Source: Flavobacteriaceae bacterium
GTDB lineage: Bacteria; Bacteroidota; Bacteroidia; Flavobacteriales; Flavobacteriaceae
Length of the DNA: 63,671 bases
Assembly (NCBI GenBank): GCA_017852395.1
Contig: JAFMLE010000011.1
Coordinates: 1-63,671, forward strand
Reading direction: 5' to 3'
The notes under the pieces are model-generated. The model was not told the origin of the DNA, searched no databases, and saw only the letters and a program-made list of their open reading frames with translations. Positions 9,652-19,354 of this stretch are shown here, in pieces. The position numbers and the translations under genes are program-made. Positions within the stretch are counted from its first letter, which is position 1; every line of letters starts with the position of its first letter.

Positions 9652-11181
9652 TTATTCCCATTCAATTGTAGCCGGTGGTTTGGAGCTTATGTCATAAACC
9701 ACTCGGTTGACACCCGGCACTTTATTGATAATGGTATTGGAAATTTTTTGTAAAAAATCATAGGGTAAGTGCACCCAATCTGCGGTCATCCCATCAGTAG
9801 ATTCTACGGCCCTGAGCGCCACACATTTTTCATAAGTACGTTCATCACCCATCACTCCTACACTGTTGACCGGGAGCAAAATTGCGCCGGCTTGCCAGAC
9901 GCTGTCATATAAATCCCACGCTTTGAGTCCCGATATAAAATGGGCATCTACCTCTTGAAGAATTCGGACATTTTCGGGCGTGATTTCTCCCAATATACGA
10001 ATAGCAAGGCCTGGACCCGGAAACGGATGACGGCCTATTAACGTCTTAGAAATGCCCAAGGTTGCGCCTACTCGACGTACTTCATCTTTGAATAACATCC
10101 TTAGGGGCTCGACGATTTTTAAGGTCATGTAGTCGGGCAATCCACCTACATTGTGATGCGATTTGATGGTGACAGAAGGTCCATTGACCGAAACCGATTC
10201 GATAACATCAGGATATATAGTGCCCTGTGCCAACCAAGTAGCGCCTTTTATTAGTTTGGACTCCGCATCAAAAACATCGATAAAAGTGTTGCCGATTATT
10301 TTTCTTTTTTCTTCAGGATCGGTAATGCCTTTGAGACGGCTTAAAAAAGTTTCGGAGGCATCGACTCCCTTAACATTAAGTCCCATTCCTTTGTACTGCT
10401 CCAACACATCTACAAATTCATTTTTTCTAAGCAAACCATTATTGACAAAAATACAATTGAGACGATCGCCTATCGCTTGATGCAAAAGTACGGCTGCAAC
10501 AGTTGAGTCTACCCCACCGGACAGACCAAGGATTACTTTATCATCGCCCAATTGGGCTTTGAGATTGGCAACGGTCATTTCTACAAAAGAATCCGATGTC
10601 CAATCTTGTTTAAATCCCGCTATGTCAACTAAGAAGTTTTGCAACATCTGTTTGCCGTCGGTACTGTGATACACCTCTGGGTGAAATTGTATGCCATAAG
10701 TCGCTTCACCTTCAATTTCGAAAGCGGCATTTTTTACATCGTCAGTACTGGCAATTAGTCGGCCCCCTTCTGGCAGTTTTTGTATGGTATCTCCATGACT
10801 CATCCATACTTGGGATTTGGGAGCTACTCCTTTAAGAAAAGTAGTGTTTTTGGCGACAAACGACAGGTTGGCACGTCCATATTCTCGCGTGGCTGATGGT
10901 GCAACTTCACCCCCAGAAAAATGGGATAAATACTGAGCACCATAACAGACCCCCAATAGGGGTTTTTGCCCTCGAATATGCGTCAAATCAGGATGTGGCG
11001 CGTCTTCACTTCGCACCGAAAATGGCGATCCCGAAAGTATAACCGCCTTAAACGGGGTTAAATCCTCTGGAATCGAATGGTAGGGATGGATTTCGCAATA
11101 AATATTTAATTCGCGGACTCTTCGGGCGATCAATTGGGTGTATTGAGAACCGAAGTCAAGGATGAGAAGCTTTTCTTGCAT
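9652..11181 (-). CDS. guaA: GMP synthase (glutamine-hydrolysing)
   Basis: 509 residues from ATG 11181 (a TTG two codons upstream is in frame but not needed). It converts XMP to GMP with glutamine and ATP. The class I amidotransferase has Cys79 in LLGVCYGAQ and the QFHPEVYHS motif with His167 and Glu169. The ATP pyrophosphatase domain carries SGGVDS (221–226), and the C-terminal dimerisation domain ends with PPATIEWE. It lies 36 bases downstream of bshC and 12 bases upstream of the LysM gene. With pyrG two genes on, the operon pairs two glutamine-dependent nucleotide aminations. Confidence 0.98.
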   Translation of the reverse strand: MQEKLLILDFGSQYTQLIARRVRELNIYCEIHPYHSIPEDLTPFKAVILSGSPFSVRSEDAPHPDLTHIRGQKPLLGVCYGAQYLSHFSGGEVAPSATREYGRANLSFVAKNTTFLKGVAPKSQVWMSHGDTIQKLPEGGRLIASTDDVKNAAFEIEGEATYGIQFHPEVYHSTDGKQMLQNFLVDIAGFKQDWTSDSFVEMTVANLKAQLGDDKVILGLSGGVDSTVAAVLLHQAIGDRLNCIFVNNGLLRKNEFVDVLEQYKGMGLNVKGVDASETFLSRLKGITDPEEKRKIIGNTFIDVFDAESKLIKGATWLAQGTIYPDVIESVSVNGPSVTIKSHHNVGGLPDYMTLKIVEPLRMLFKDEVRRVGATLGISKTLIGRHPFPGPGLAIRILGEITPENVRILQEVDAHFISGLKAWDLYDSVWQAGAILLPVNSVGVMGDERTYEKCVALRAVESTDGMTADWVHLPYDFLQKISNTIINKVPGVNRVVYDISSKPPATIEWE

Positions 11182-11217
11182 GGACAAAAATACAACTATT
11201 TCGGTTTTGGGGTTGGG

Positions 11218-12843
11218 CTATTTTTCTTTTTTATCAAAAGTCAACCGAATCACATCAAAAGTGGTGCCCAAGGGTTCAAAAGCCGCTAACAACATCGGAA
11301 TGAGCGATGCTCCATAATCCAGGTAAAAACTGAAAAAATTGGCTACACGCTCTTGAAGTTGCCCTTGAGGAAAAAGCTGTTGCTGTAGATCGACAATGCG
11401 CTGGGTATGATCTGCTAGTTTTCTTTTCTGAGCCTTGAGAAGGCGTTTTTCTAATCGGTCAATGCCTTTAAACTGTTTGACACGCTGTGCGGCAACGCTC
11501 CCTAAAAATGAAGCATCTGTTTGCTGGGCCAGTTGTTCTAGTTGGGCAAATTGTTGCTCTAAAGCTGTTTTTAGAAACGCTAAGTCCAGATCAATTTGAC
11601 TGATCTCTCGAACTTTTTGTTCCACAAGGTTTTTTTGTTTTTGAAACAGATCGGCAATTTTAAGGTCCAAAGCTTCGCTTTTTTTCAATTGTTTGTCCGT
11701 CATAAGCAGGGCGGAGTTTCTTAATAACAACAAAGGAAAAGCTATTTTTTGTGACTCAAAATACGAGGACAGTTGCAACCAATAAGCCAACTCACCTCCA
11801 CCTCCAATATAACAGATATTAGGCAAAATAACTTCTTGGTACAAGGGACGCATTAAGACGTTGGGCGAAAAACGTTCGGGGTGGTTGTGAAGAAGGTCTA
11901 GCAATGCTGTATCTTCAAAATGGATTGGATGATCTGCTAAAGAAAATCCTGAGGGATTTTTTTCAATTCGAAGCCGCCCTTTTTTGTGCAAATAAAAAAG
12001 ATTAATTGCCCTAGGATTCACTTGAGGTTTGTATGACGCGTTGTATTGTTTTTGAATGTTTAAAATTTGATCCGAAACACAATTGAAAGACGTTTGCGCA
12101 TTGAGCTCCTCTTCCATTTGAGGGATAAAAAGTGTTTTAAGCTCCCGATTGTCAGCGTCCAAACAAACCAAACCATAGGACCCGAAAAGGTGGTCGACCA
12201 AAAGGCGGGTGGCCGCTGTTAGGGTGTTGGCTTTTCCGTAGGACTCGGCGATCAATGCTCGAATTTCATCGGCGTTTTTAGATATTCCGAGCGTGGATTC
12301 TAGGGTTTTCAATAGAGGTGCCAGGCCGTCCAAATCGAGTAAACCTACGGGGCCACTTGTTGGTTTTGACCATGTCAATTTTTCTCCTTTAAAATCAAAA
12401 TGGTTGATTTCTTCAAAATCATGATCTTCGGTAGCCATCCAATAGATCGGAACAACTTTTATGGACGCCCATTGTGCATTGAGTTGTTGCGCCAATTTGA
12501 TGGTCGAAATGATTTTATAAATAAAATATAAAGGGCCGGTCATCAAATTGAGCTGATGTCCTGTGGTTACCGTAACGGTTTGCGGCTCTTCTAAAAACGC
12601 AATGTTTTCCAAAACAGCTGGGTTGGGTTTAAGATCTTTGTACTGTTGTTGGAGTACCGTAACTAATGTATTTCGATGTTTTGGTGTAAAGTGTTTTGTC
12701 TTGTTAATTGACTGTTCATGTAATGTTTTGGAATCAGGAAGTGCGCGATAAAACGGTTTTAAACCACTATGCTGGTTTAAATAATCTGAAATAAGCGGCG
12801 AAGTGTAGTTTGTTTCAGCAAACGGAATGCCCAAAATCTTCAT
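11218..12843 (-). CDS. bshC: Bacillithiol biosynthesis cysteine-adding enzyme BshC
   Basis: 541 residues, matching the family length. BshC adds cysteine to glucosaminyl-malate in the last step of bacillithiol synthesis. The N-terminal half has the nucleotidyltransferase-like VTTGHQLNLMTGPLYFIYKI and IYWMATEDHDFEEINHF. A long Gln/Leu-rich coiled coil lies around 385–490 (for example FLKTALEQQFAQLEQLAQQ), and the C-terminus is also typical. ATG 12843 is directly followed by MKILGIPFAET. The gene is divergent from the M14 peptidase across about 87 bases and heads the minus-strand series bshC–guaA–LysM–pyrG–yidC–mnmA. bshA and bshB are not in the window. Confidence 0.93.
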   Translation of the reverse strand: MKILGIPFAETNYTSPLISDYLNQHSGLKPFYRALPDSKTLHEQSINKTKHFTPKHRNTLVTVLQQQYKDLKPNPAVLENIAFLEEPQTVTVTTGHQLNLMTGPLYFIYKIISTIKLAQQLNAQWASIKVVPIYWMATEDHDFEEINHFDFKGEKLTWSKPTSGPVGLLDLDGLAPLLKTLESTLGISKNADEIRALIAESYGKANTLTAATRLLVDHLFGSYGLVCLDADNRELKTLFIPQMEEELNAQTSFNCVSDQILNIQKQYNASYKPQVNPRAINLFYLHKKGRLRIEKNPSGFSLADHPIHFEDTALLDLLHNHPERFSPNVLMRPLYQEVILPNICYIGGGGELAYWLQLSSYFESQKIAFPLLLLRNSALLMTDKQLKKSEALDLKIADLFQKQKNLVEQKVREISQIDLDLAFLKTALEQQFAQLEQLAQQTDASFLGSVAAQRVKQFKGIDRLEKRLLKAQKRKLADHTQRIVDLQQQLFPQGQLQERVANFFSFYLDYGASLIPMLLAAFEPLGTTFDVIRLTFDKKEK

Positions 12844-12930
12844 AAACGCAATTTGTGTAAAGATATCTGTTTTTTTAAAATTCGATCCGTTGAAGAAAAG
12901 GGCTATATTTATGCGAAATTTTTTAATACC

Positions 12931-15384
12931 ATGAGAAACATCATCGCTGCTTCCCTTTTTTTACTGGGTTCTTTTATTGGTCTTGGGCAACTTCAAAGCC
13001 CAGACGCTTTTTTGGGATACACCCTTGGAACCAAATTTTCGCGTCACCATCAAGTGGTGTCCTATTTTCAACATGTAGCAGCGCAATCGGATCAAGTAGT
13101 GTTGGATCCGTATGGAGAAACCTACGAAGGACGTCTTTTGCAATTAGCCTATGTTTCTTCACCCGAAAACATCAATCGTCTCGAAGAACGACGCCTTGGT
13201 CATTTAAAAAACACCGGCTTAGTTGCCGGTGCCAAAAATGATGATATCGCGGTTGTTTGGCTGAGTTTTAACGTGCATGGTAACGAATCATCTTCGACGG
13301 AGGCTGCAATGAAAACGATTTATAATTTGATCACCAACCACAGTGCATGGCTCGAAAACACGATTGTCATTATCGACCCTTGTATCAATCCAGATGGGCG
13401 AGACCGCTATGTCAATTGGTACAAACAAAACAGAAGTCTGCCCTATGATGCCAATCCCATCGCACGAGAACACCGCGAACTTTGGCAAAGTGGTAGAACC
13501 AACCATTATATTTTTGACCTAAATAGAGATTGGGCATGGGCCAGTCAAATAGAGTCCCAACAGCGGATCAAAAAGTACAATTTGTGGCTGCCCCATGTAC
13601 ATGTAGATTTTCATGAGCAGGGCATCAATGACCCCTATTATTTTGCTCCTGCGTCAAAACCCTTACATGAGGTCATCACCCCTTTTCAGATGGAATTTCA
13701 GGATATGTTGGCCAAAAACCACGCGCGTTATTTTGACAAAAATGGCTGGTTCTTTTTTACCAAAGAACGGTTTGACCTTTTGTATCCCAGCTATGGGGAT
13801 ACCTACCCAACCTATTTGGGTGCTATTGGCATGACCTACGAACAAGCCGGAAATGGCCGTGCCGGACTTGGAATTGACAATGACGAAGGCATCGAATTGA
13901 CCCTTATTGATCGGATCGAACATCACTATACCACAGCACTTTCTACGGTCGAAACCGTTTCTAAAAATAAAACCTTGTTAAACACCAACTTTCAAAAATA
14001 TTTTTCGGATCAACAACCCAAGTACCAAAATTATATTTTGGAGGGATCGGCAGGTAAAATTGCTCCACTTAAACGATTGCTGGATCTACATCAAATTCAC
14101 TACGAATATTTAAGCGCTAACCAACCGATAAAAGGGTACGACTATCAAGAAAAAAAATCAAAAGTCACCCGTTTTGATTCTGGTGCATTGGTGGTTTCTG
14201 CCGATCAGGTAAAAGGTAAAATGGCCCAAGTGCTCTTTGAGCCCAACACGGCGTTACAAGATTCAATAACCTATGATATTACGGCATGGTCACTGCCCTA
14301 CGCCTATGGTCTTAAAGCCATGGCTTCAAACAGCAAATTGGCAACTCAAAAACAAAACCGCAACAACCCAATGGAACCGGATTCTGAAAATGCTATTGGC
14401 TGGGGTGCCACCTATGATAGTTTTGAGGACGGACAATTTTTGGCGGCCTTGCTCAAAGAAGATATCAAAGTACGCTTTACACTAAGCCCACTTTCTAATG
14501 GAGGGAAAAATTGGAAGCACGGAAGCCTCTTTATTTTTAGAGGTGACCACCTCGATCGGCCAAATTATGCCGATGAAGTGCGTCAAATTGCAGCACAGTT
14601 TAGCAAACGTTTAGAACCCATCCAAACCGGTTACGCTGCACAAGGTCCCGACATGGGGTCTGAGTTGTTGCAGTGGATCAAAAAACCACGTGTAGCAATT
14701 CTTGCAGAAGGCAATGTCTCTTCGTATAACTATGGAGAAATCTGGCACTTCTTTGAGCAACAGCTTCACTATCCAATTCATCAGGTACGTGTTGGAGAGC
14801 TCTCCGACAGGGTTTTGGATCAAATTGATGTATTGATCATGCCCTCGGGACGTTATGACCTTTTGAGTATACCCTATAAAAAGGAAAAATTAATGAACTG
14901 GCTTCGAAAGGGAGGACGTATCTTGGCTTTTGACAATGCGCTTGATGCCTTTAGTGGTCAAGAACCGTTTGCACTTAAAAAGAAAAATCTTGAGGAAAAA
15001 ATCGATAAGCTACTTCCCTTCGATGCTCGTGAACGCGAATCGATGAGCTACCTGACCACAGGAAGTATCTATCAAGCAACTGTTGATGGCAGCCACCCCT
15101 TAGGCATGGGTTATCAAGATGTTTATTATAGCCTCAAATTATCTGCCGATGCGTATGAATTATTAGAAGAAGGTGACAATGTTGTCTATCTAACACAAGA
15201 CGCAACACCACTTTCTGGATTTATCGGTCAAAAGGCACAACCGCTCCAAAAGGAGTCTTTGGTTATTGGTCAAGAAAAAGTGGGTCGAGGAAATGTAACG
15301 TATTTTGTTGACAATCCCCTGTACCGTGCTTTTTGGGAAAACGGAAAATTGTTTGTTGTCAATGCCCTTTTTCTAAACGATTAA
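12931..15384 (+). CDS. Exported zinc carboxypeptidase, peptidase family M14
   Basis: 817 residues from ATG 12931; the frame runs further back, but the signal peptide begins here (MRNIIAASLFLLGSFIGLG). Zinc ligands are visible: His116 and Glu119 in NVHGNES, and His228 in VDFHEQ. PCINPDGRDRY (150–160) and TYEQAGNG near 310 are also typical of M14. The C-terminal part (about 590–690, PRVAILAEGNVSSYNYGEIW and IDVLIMPSGRYD) resembles a glutamine-amidotransferase-like flavodoxin fold, an extension seen in large Bacteroidota M14 proteins. It probably degrades external peptides in the periplasm or at the cell surface. It converges with rimO, sharing 4 bases (15381–15384). Confidence 0.9.
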   Translation: MRNIIAASLFLLGSFIGLGQLQSPDAFLGYTLGTKFSRHHQVVSYFQHVAAQSDQVVLDPYGETYEGRLLQLAYVSSPENINRLEERRLGHLKNTGLVAGAKNDDIAVVWLSFNVHGNESSSTEAAMKTIYNLITNHSAWLENTIVIIDPCINPDGRDRYVNWYKQNRSLPYDANPIAREHRELWQSGRTNHYIFDLNRDWAWASQIESQQRIKKYNLWLPHVHVDFHEQGINDPYYFAPASKPLHEVITPFQMEFQDMLAKNHARYFDKNGWFFFTKERFDLLYPSYGDTYPTYLGAIGMTYEQAGNGRAGLGIDNDEGIELTLIDRIEHHYTTALSTVETVSKNKTLLNTNFQKYFSDQQPKYQNYILEGSAGKIAPLKRLLDLHQIHYEYLSANQPIKGYDYQEKKSKVTRFDSGALVVSADQVKGKMAQVLFEPNTALQDSITYDITAWSLPYAYGLKAMASNSKLATQKQNRNNPMEPDSENAIGWGATYDSFEDGQFLAALLKEDIKVRFTLSPLSNGGKNWKHGSLFIFRGDHLDRPNYADEVRQIAAQFSKRLEPIQTGYAAQGPDMGSELLQWIKKPRVAILAEGNVSSYNYGEIWHFFEQQLHYPIHQVRVGELSDRVLDQIDVLIMPSGRYDLLSIPYKKEKLMNWLRKGGRILAFDNALDAFSGQEPFALKKKNLEEKIDKLLPFDARERESMSYLTTGSIYQATVDGSHPLGMGYQDVYYSLKLSADAYELLEEGDNVVYLTQDATPLSGFIGQKAQPLQKESLVIGQEKVGRGNVTYFVDNPLYRAFWENGKLFVVNALFLND

Positions 15385-16685
15385 GACGCGGGTATCGCAA
15401 AGAGATCAAAAGCTGTAGCTTCTATAATTTTAAGATCAGTAAAATCACCGACTTTGAGGTAGTGATTTTTGGCATCGACCAATACCTCATTGTCCACATC
15501 GGGTGAGTCCATCTCAGTACGACCGACAAAATAACCACCCTCTACCCGATCAATCATACAACGATAGGTTTGGCCAACTTTATTTTGATTGTGTTCAAAT
15601 GAAATTTCACTTTGCAATTCCATAATTTCGGCTGCACGGGCTTCTTTGACTTCTTGAGGAACATTGTCCTCAAGCTGATAAGCATGGGTTTGCTCTTCAT
15701 GACTATACGTAAAACAGCCCAAACGCTCAAAACGCATTTCTTTTACCCAATTTTTAAGTATCGTAAAATCTGCTTCGGTTTCTCCTGGATAACCAACAAT
15801 TAGTGTGGTTCTAAGAGTAATGCCTGGCACCTGTTCTCGAAACATGTGCAATAGGGCTGTGGTTTTTGCTTTGGTTGTACCGCGTCGCATGGACTTTAAA
15901 ATTGGGTCGGCAATATGTTGCAAGGGTATGTCTAAATAATTGCAAATTTTGGGCTCGCTACGCATCACCTCAAGAACATCTATGGGAAAACCTGTAGGAA
16001 ATGCATAATGAAGGCGAATCCATTCGATGCCGTTGACTTGAACCAAAGCGCGTAAAAGTGCTGCCAATCGCCGTTCTTGATACAAATCAAGCCCATAGTA
16101 GGTAAGGTCTTGAGCAATCAATATGAGTTCTTTGACACCATCGGCTGCAAGTTTTTGAGCCTGTGCCACCAAATCTTCTATAGGCGTAGACCGATGCTTT
16201 CCACGCATCAAGGGAATGGCACAGAAAGAACAGGGCCGGTCGCAACCCTCTGCAATTTTGAGATAGGCGTAATTTTTGGGGGTTGTTGTCAGTCGCTCAC
16301 CCAACAATTCGTGTTTATAATCGGCTCCCAAAACTTTAAGCAATTGTGGTAAGTCAGTTGTACCAAAATAGGCATCAACCTCAGGGATTTCTTTTTGCAA
16401 ATCGGGTTTATAGCGTTCGCTTAGACATCCTGTTACATATACTTTATCAATCTCACCACGCTGCTTTTTTTCGATTTGTGATAAAATGGTATTGACAGAT
16501 TCTTCTTTAGCAGAACCAATAAATCCACAGGTGTTAACCACAACAATATTTCCGGCTCCCTCATGAACTACTTCTTTGTTATTGGCGCGTAGTTGGCCCA
16601 TCAACACTTCAGAATCATACAGGTTTTTGGAGCACCCCAAGGTGATTACGTTAATGGTATTTTTTTTTATAGTTTTTGTTCTCAT
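15381..16685 (-). CDS. rimO: Ribosomal protein S12 methylthiotransferase RimO
   Basis: 434 residues. It adds a methylthio group to an aspartate of ribosomal protein S12 by radical SAM chemistry. The N-terminal UPF0004 domain provides Cys18 (LGCSKN), Cys53 (NTCGFI) and Cys87 (TGCLSE) for the second iron-sulfur cluster. The radical SAM cluster cysteines are Cys148, Cys152 and Cys155 (GCDRPCSFCAIPL). A C-terminal TRAM domain starts near 365 (KVGQTYRCMIDR). The sequence PCSFCAIPLMRGKHRS separates it from the tRNA-modifying MiaB. It is 4 bases from the amidase upstream, so the two are probably co-transcribed. Confidence 0.96.
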   Translation of the reverse strand: MRTKTIKKNTINVITLGCSKNLYDSEVLMGQLRANNKEVVHEGAGNIVVVNTCGFIGSAKEESVNTILSQIEKKQRGEIDKVYVTGCLSERYKPDLQKEIPEVDAYFGTTDLPQLLKVLGADYKHELLGERLTTTPKNYAYLKIAEGCDRPCSFCAIPLMRGKHRSTPIEDLVAQAQKLAADGVKELILIAQDLTYYGLDLYQERRLAALLRALVQVNGIEWIRLHYAFPTGFPIDVLEVMRSEPKICNYLDIPLQHIADPILKSMRRGTTKAKTTALLHMFREQVPGITLRTTLIVGYPGETEADFTILKNWVKEMRFERLGCFTYSHEEQTHAYQLEDNVPQEVKEARAAEIMELQSEISFEHNQNKVGQTYRCMIDRVEGGYFVGRTEMDSPDVDNEVLVDAKNHYLKVGDFTDLKIIEATAFDLFAIPAS

Positions 16686-16689
16686 CCCC

Positions 16690-18348
16690 TTAAAAATTGG
16701 GTGGTTTACGATGGTGGGTCATTTGCTCAAAAGCAGCTGCAAACTCAAAAAGAATTTCCTCTTTTTTAGAAGGTGCTATAAAGGTCAAATTTGCAGGCTC
16801 TCCCGTTGGATAAAAACCCATTGGCACGGTCAAAGCAGGATAATGGGCTGCTGCTGCATAGCCTGCTGTATAATTATTAATTGACAAAACGACCTCCATA
16901 TCATTGGCTTCCATGGCGGTTGCAAAATAGCGCTGGGCTTCTTCTTGCAAACGCTTTTTGAGTTTTTTAAAATCTTCGACATGGGTAGTATCCGCAACAA
17001 TTCCTTCAAAAAGCGCTTGTCCGTAGGGTGCATATAGCAACGTATCTTTTGCATTAAAGGCGATTATCGACGCGACGTCTTCAAAAGCCAAGTCGGGATT
17101 GGCATAGCGGTTGATATAGTTGGGCAAGTCTTTTTTCATATCTACATCCAAAAGGGTTCTAAAGCCCGAAAAATTGATTTTTGGTGGATCGAAGGGGATC
17201 AAAAGCGCCCCTGCAATTTTGAGTTGCTCTAAGGCATTTTGATACAAACTATCTTCTTTATAGGATTCAAAATACCCTACTCTTCTACCGGCTACCGATG
17301 CGTTTTTGAGTGCTTCAATATCGATGGACTGACGATCAAACGAATACGTATCGTCGGTATCTTGCCCTAACATTGCATTAAATAACAATGCGTTATCGAT
17401 AACAAACTTGGTCATAGGCCCTGCTGTGTCTAGGGTTTCGGAAATAGGGATAATCCCTCCACGGCTCAAGGTTCCTATTGTTGGCTTGAGGCCGACTACC
17501 GCATTTTTCCCGGAGGGTGATAATATTGACCCTGAGGTCTCTGAACCTATTGCGGCTACTGCATAGTTGGCAGCAACAGCGACACCACTTCCGGAGCTGG
17601 ATCCTCCAGACTCAAATTTTTTCCGCCCATAGGGGTTTAGTGTTTGACCTCCCAAGGCACTATATCCAACGGGGCATCCCGAACAAAAATAATAGGCCCA
17701 TTCGCTCATATTGACTTTTCCCAATATCAGTGCCCCAGCTGCTTTAAGCTTATTAACGATAAACGCATCTTGCTCTGGAATGTTGTTTGCAAAAGCTGCA
17801 GCACCTGCGGTTGTAGCGATACCCTGTGTGTTGAGGTTATCTTTTAGTAGAATTGGCATCCCAAAAAGTGGGGGTTGGTTGGGATTTTTTTGGAACGCAA
17901 CATCTTTAGCCTTAGCCTCTTCAAGCACAGATGGATTTAGGCTAATCAGCGCATTGAGGTAGCGCTCACGATCCAGCTCAATACGATACATTCTATAGAG
18001 GTAAAAAAGCGTAAGTGTCTCGTAAGAAAGGTTTCCTGAGGCGATATGCTTTTGAATTGTTGGTATGTCTTGTTCTAAAATAAAAGGTTTTAGGGTTTCA
18101 TATTGTGCATCACTAAATCTGGTCAGTGCTTTTTCGAAGGGCTTAAAGAGAAGGTTGCGATCGGCAGTCTTTGAAATCAAACGCTTATAGTGCATTCTTT
18201 TGATGGGGTGGTCTGCATTGGTGGCTATTTCGGCAGTTTCATCATAGGATTCCCAAATTTTTAGAACCGGTTTTTCGGTACAAGCAAAAAACACCAAGAG
18301 TGTAAGAAGCGTAATGTGTAACGGTTTTTTAAAAAGCATAGTGAGCAT
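16690..18348 (-). CDS. Amidase-signature family lipoprotein
   Basis: 552 residues from ATG 18348; a second ATG at 18339 is equally possible. The N-terminus is a lipoprotein signal with the lipobox Cys23 (LLVFFAC). The amidase signature triad is present: Lys169 (PILLKDN), cis-Ser250 in GGSSSG and nucleophile Ser274 in SETSGSI. About 150 residues come between the lipid anchor and the amidase core. Family members hydrolyse amide bonds of small molecules or peptides; the substrate is unknown. Because of the lipid anchor it is not the tRNA amidotransferase GatA. It is followed by rimO (4 bases) and preceded by the alpha/beta hydrolase (20 bases), which suggests an operon of envelope hydrolases ending in rimO. 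Confidence 0.9.
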   Translation of the reverse strand: MLTMLFKKPLHITLLTLLVFFACTEKPVLKIWESYDETAEIATNADHPIKRMHYKRLISKTADRNLLFKPFEKALTRFSDAQYETLKPFILEQDIPTIQKHIASGNLSYETLTLFYLYRMYRIELDRERYLNALISLNPSVLEEAKAKDVAFQKNPNQPPLFGMPILLKDNLNTQGIATTAGAAAFANNIPEQDAFIVNKLKAAGALILGKVNMSEWAYYFCSGCPVGYSALGGQTLNPYGRKKFESGGSSSGSGVAVAANYAVAAIGSETSGSILSPSGKNAVVGLKPTIGTLSRGGIIPISETLDTAGPMTKFVIDNALLFNAMLGQDTDDTYSFDRQSIDIEALKNASVAGRRVGYFESYKEDSLYQNALEQLKIAGALLIPFDPPKINFSGFRTLLDVDMKKDLPNYINRYANPDLAFEDVASIIAFNAKDTLLYAPYGQALFEGIVADTTHVEDFKKLKKRLQEEAQRYFATAMEANDMEVVLSINNYTAGYAAAAHYPALTVPMGFYPTGEPANLTFIAPSKKEEILFEFAAAFEQMTHHRKPPNF

Positions 18349-18368
18349 TGGCCTTGGGTTTTTAGATA

Positions 18369-19352
18369 TTATCGCATCAATTTTTCTGTAAAGAAATCGA
18401 TGCTTGCGGCTACTACTTCTTGGTAGTTTGGATTGGTAATGGCGCCAATTATCACATGGTCACCAGCGTCTGGAAATGCCTGTTGTCGCTTGTTTTGTTC
18501 TGGGGTGCCTAATTGTGCAAACATTGATTTCATTGCCGATACAGACACAACCTGGTCTTGCAAACTATCGTTTTTATAATAATATCCCATAAAAACGGGT
18601 ACTTTCACTTTTTGGAACGTCTTTGGACGCATGGTTACATCAATGAGTTTCTGAAGATGTGGTCCGGATTCTACTCGGTAGGTAGTGGTCCAATATTTCT
18701 TTTTTTCTTCGGTGATTTTATCCATGGTATGAAAATTGCCTTTGGAAATCAATTTGGCAAGTTGCACCCCCCAAGGTTTAGAAAGCAGCGCTACCCGACT
18801 GTCATATACGGCCACATTGGGGCTATACAAACCCAAGGCCACTATTTGAGGATGATCGGCCAATTGCAAAGCTAATGTGCCTCCTGTCGATGTCCCCAAT
18901 ACTACGATTTGCTCTCCGAGTTGTGCAGCAATGGCGATCGCCTCTCTTGCAGAATCTAAAAATTTTTCTGCAGTAAAATCCAGAAGAGGGTCTTCTTTGT
19001 CCAAGCCGTGTTCGTAAAGTCTAGGCAAATAAAGGTTGGCTTTCAAGGCTTTTGCGATTTCGATATGTCCAGGCATCCCTTCGCCTGCACTGGCGGAGAA
19101 GCCATGAAGATAGACCACGCTGATTTTTGTCTTTTGCGGCAGGCTATCAAAAAAAATTATCTCAGCGGCATTATTGGGTTTGATATCGGGATTTTGAGAT
19201 TCTTTTTGTGCCAGCCAAGCTTCAAGGTTTTTGAGGTCTGGGACTTCGGGATAAGGTTTGTCAAGTTGGGGATTCTCAACGCGTGGACCTAACAGATATA
19301 ACGCTCCGAGTAGAAGTATTAGCCCCAAAAAAGCATTGATTTTATTTCGCAT
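18369..19352 (-). CDS. Membrane-anchored alpha/beta hydrolase
   Basis: 327 residues. Residues about 6–23 form one hydrophobic helix (FLGLILLLGALYLLG), so the enzyme is anchored or exported. VVYLHGFSAS is the oxyanion-hole strand, VLGTSTGGTLAL carries the nucleophile Ser (GTSTGG), and DAGDHVIIGA near residue 300 holds the catalytic His. The general fold is that of carboxylesterases or lysophospholipases; the substrate is unknown. It lies 2 bases after ftsY ends and 20 bases before the amidase gene. Confidence 0.85.
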   Translation of the reverse strand: MRNKINAFLGLILLLGALYLLGPRVENPQLDKPYPEVPDLKNLEAWLAQKESQNPDIKPNNAAEIIFFDSLPQKTKISVVYLHGFSASAGEGMPGHIEIAKALKANLYLPRLYEHGLDKEDPLLDFTAEKFLDSAREAIAIAAQLGEQIVVLGTSTGGTLALQLADHPQIVALGLYSPNVAVYDSRVALLSKPWGVQLAKLISKGNFHTMDKITEEKKKYWTTTYRVESGPHLQKLIDVTMRPKTFQKVKVPVFMGYYYKNDSLQDQVVSVSAMKSMFAQLGTPEQNKRQQAFPDAGDHVIIGAITNPNYQEVVAASIDFFTEKLMR

Positions 19353-19354
19353 AA

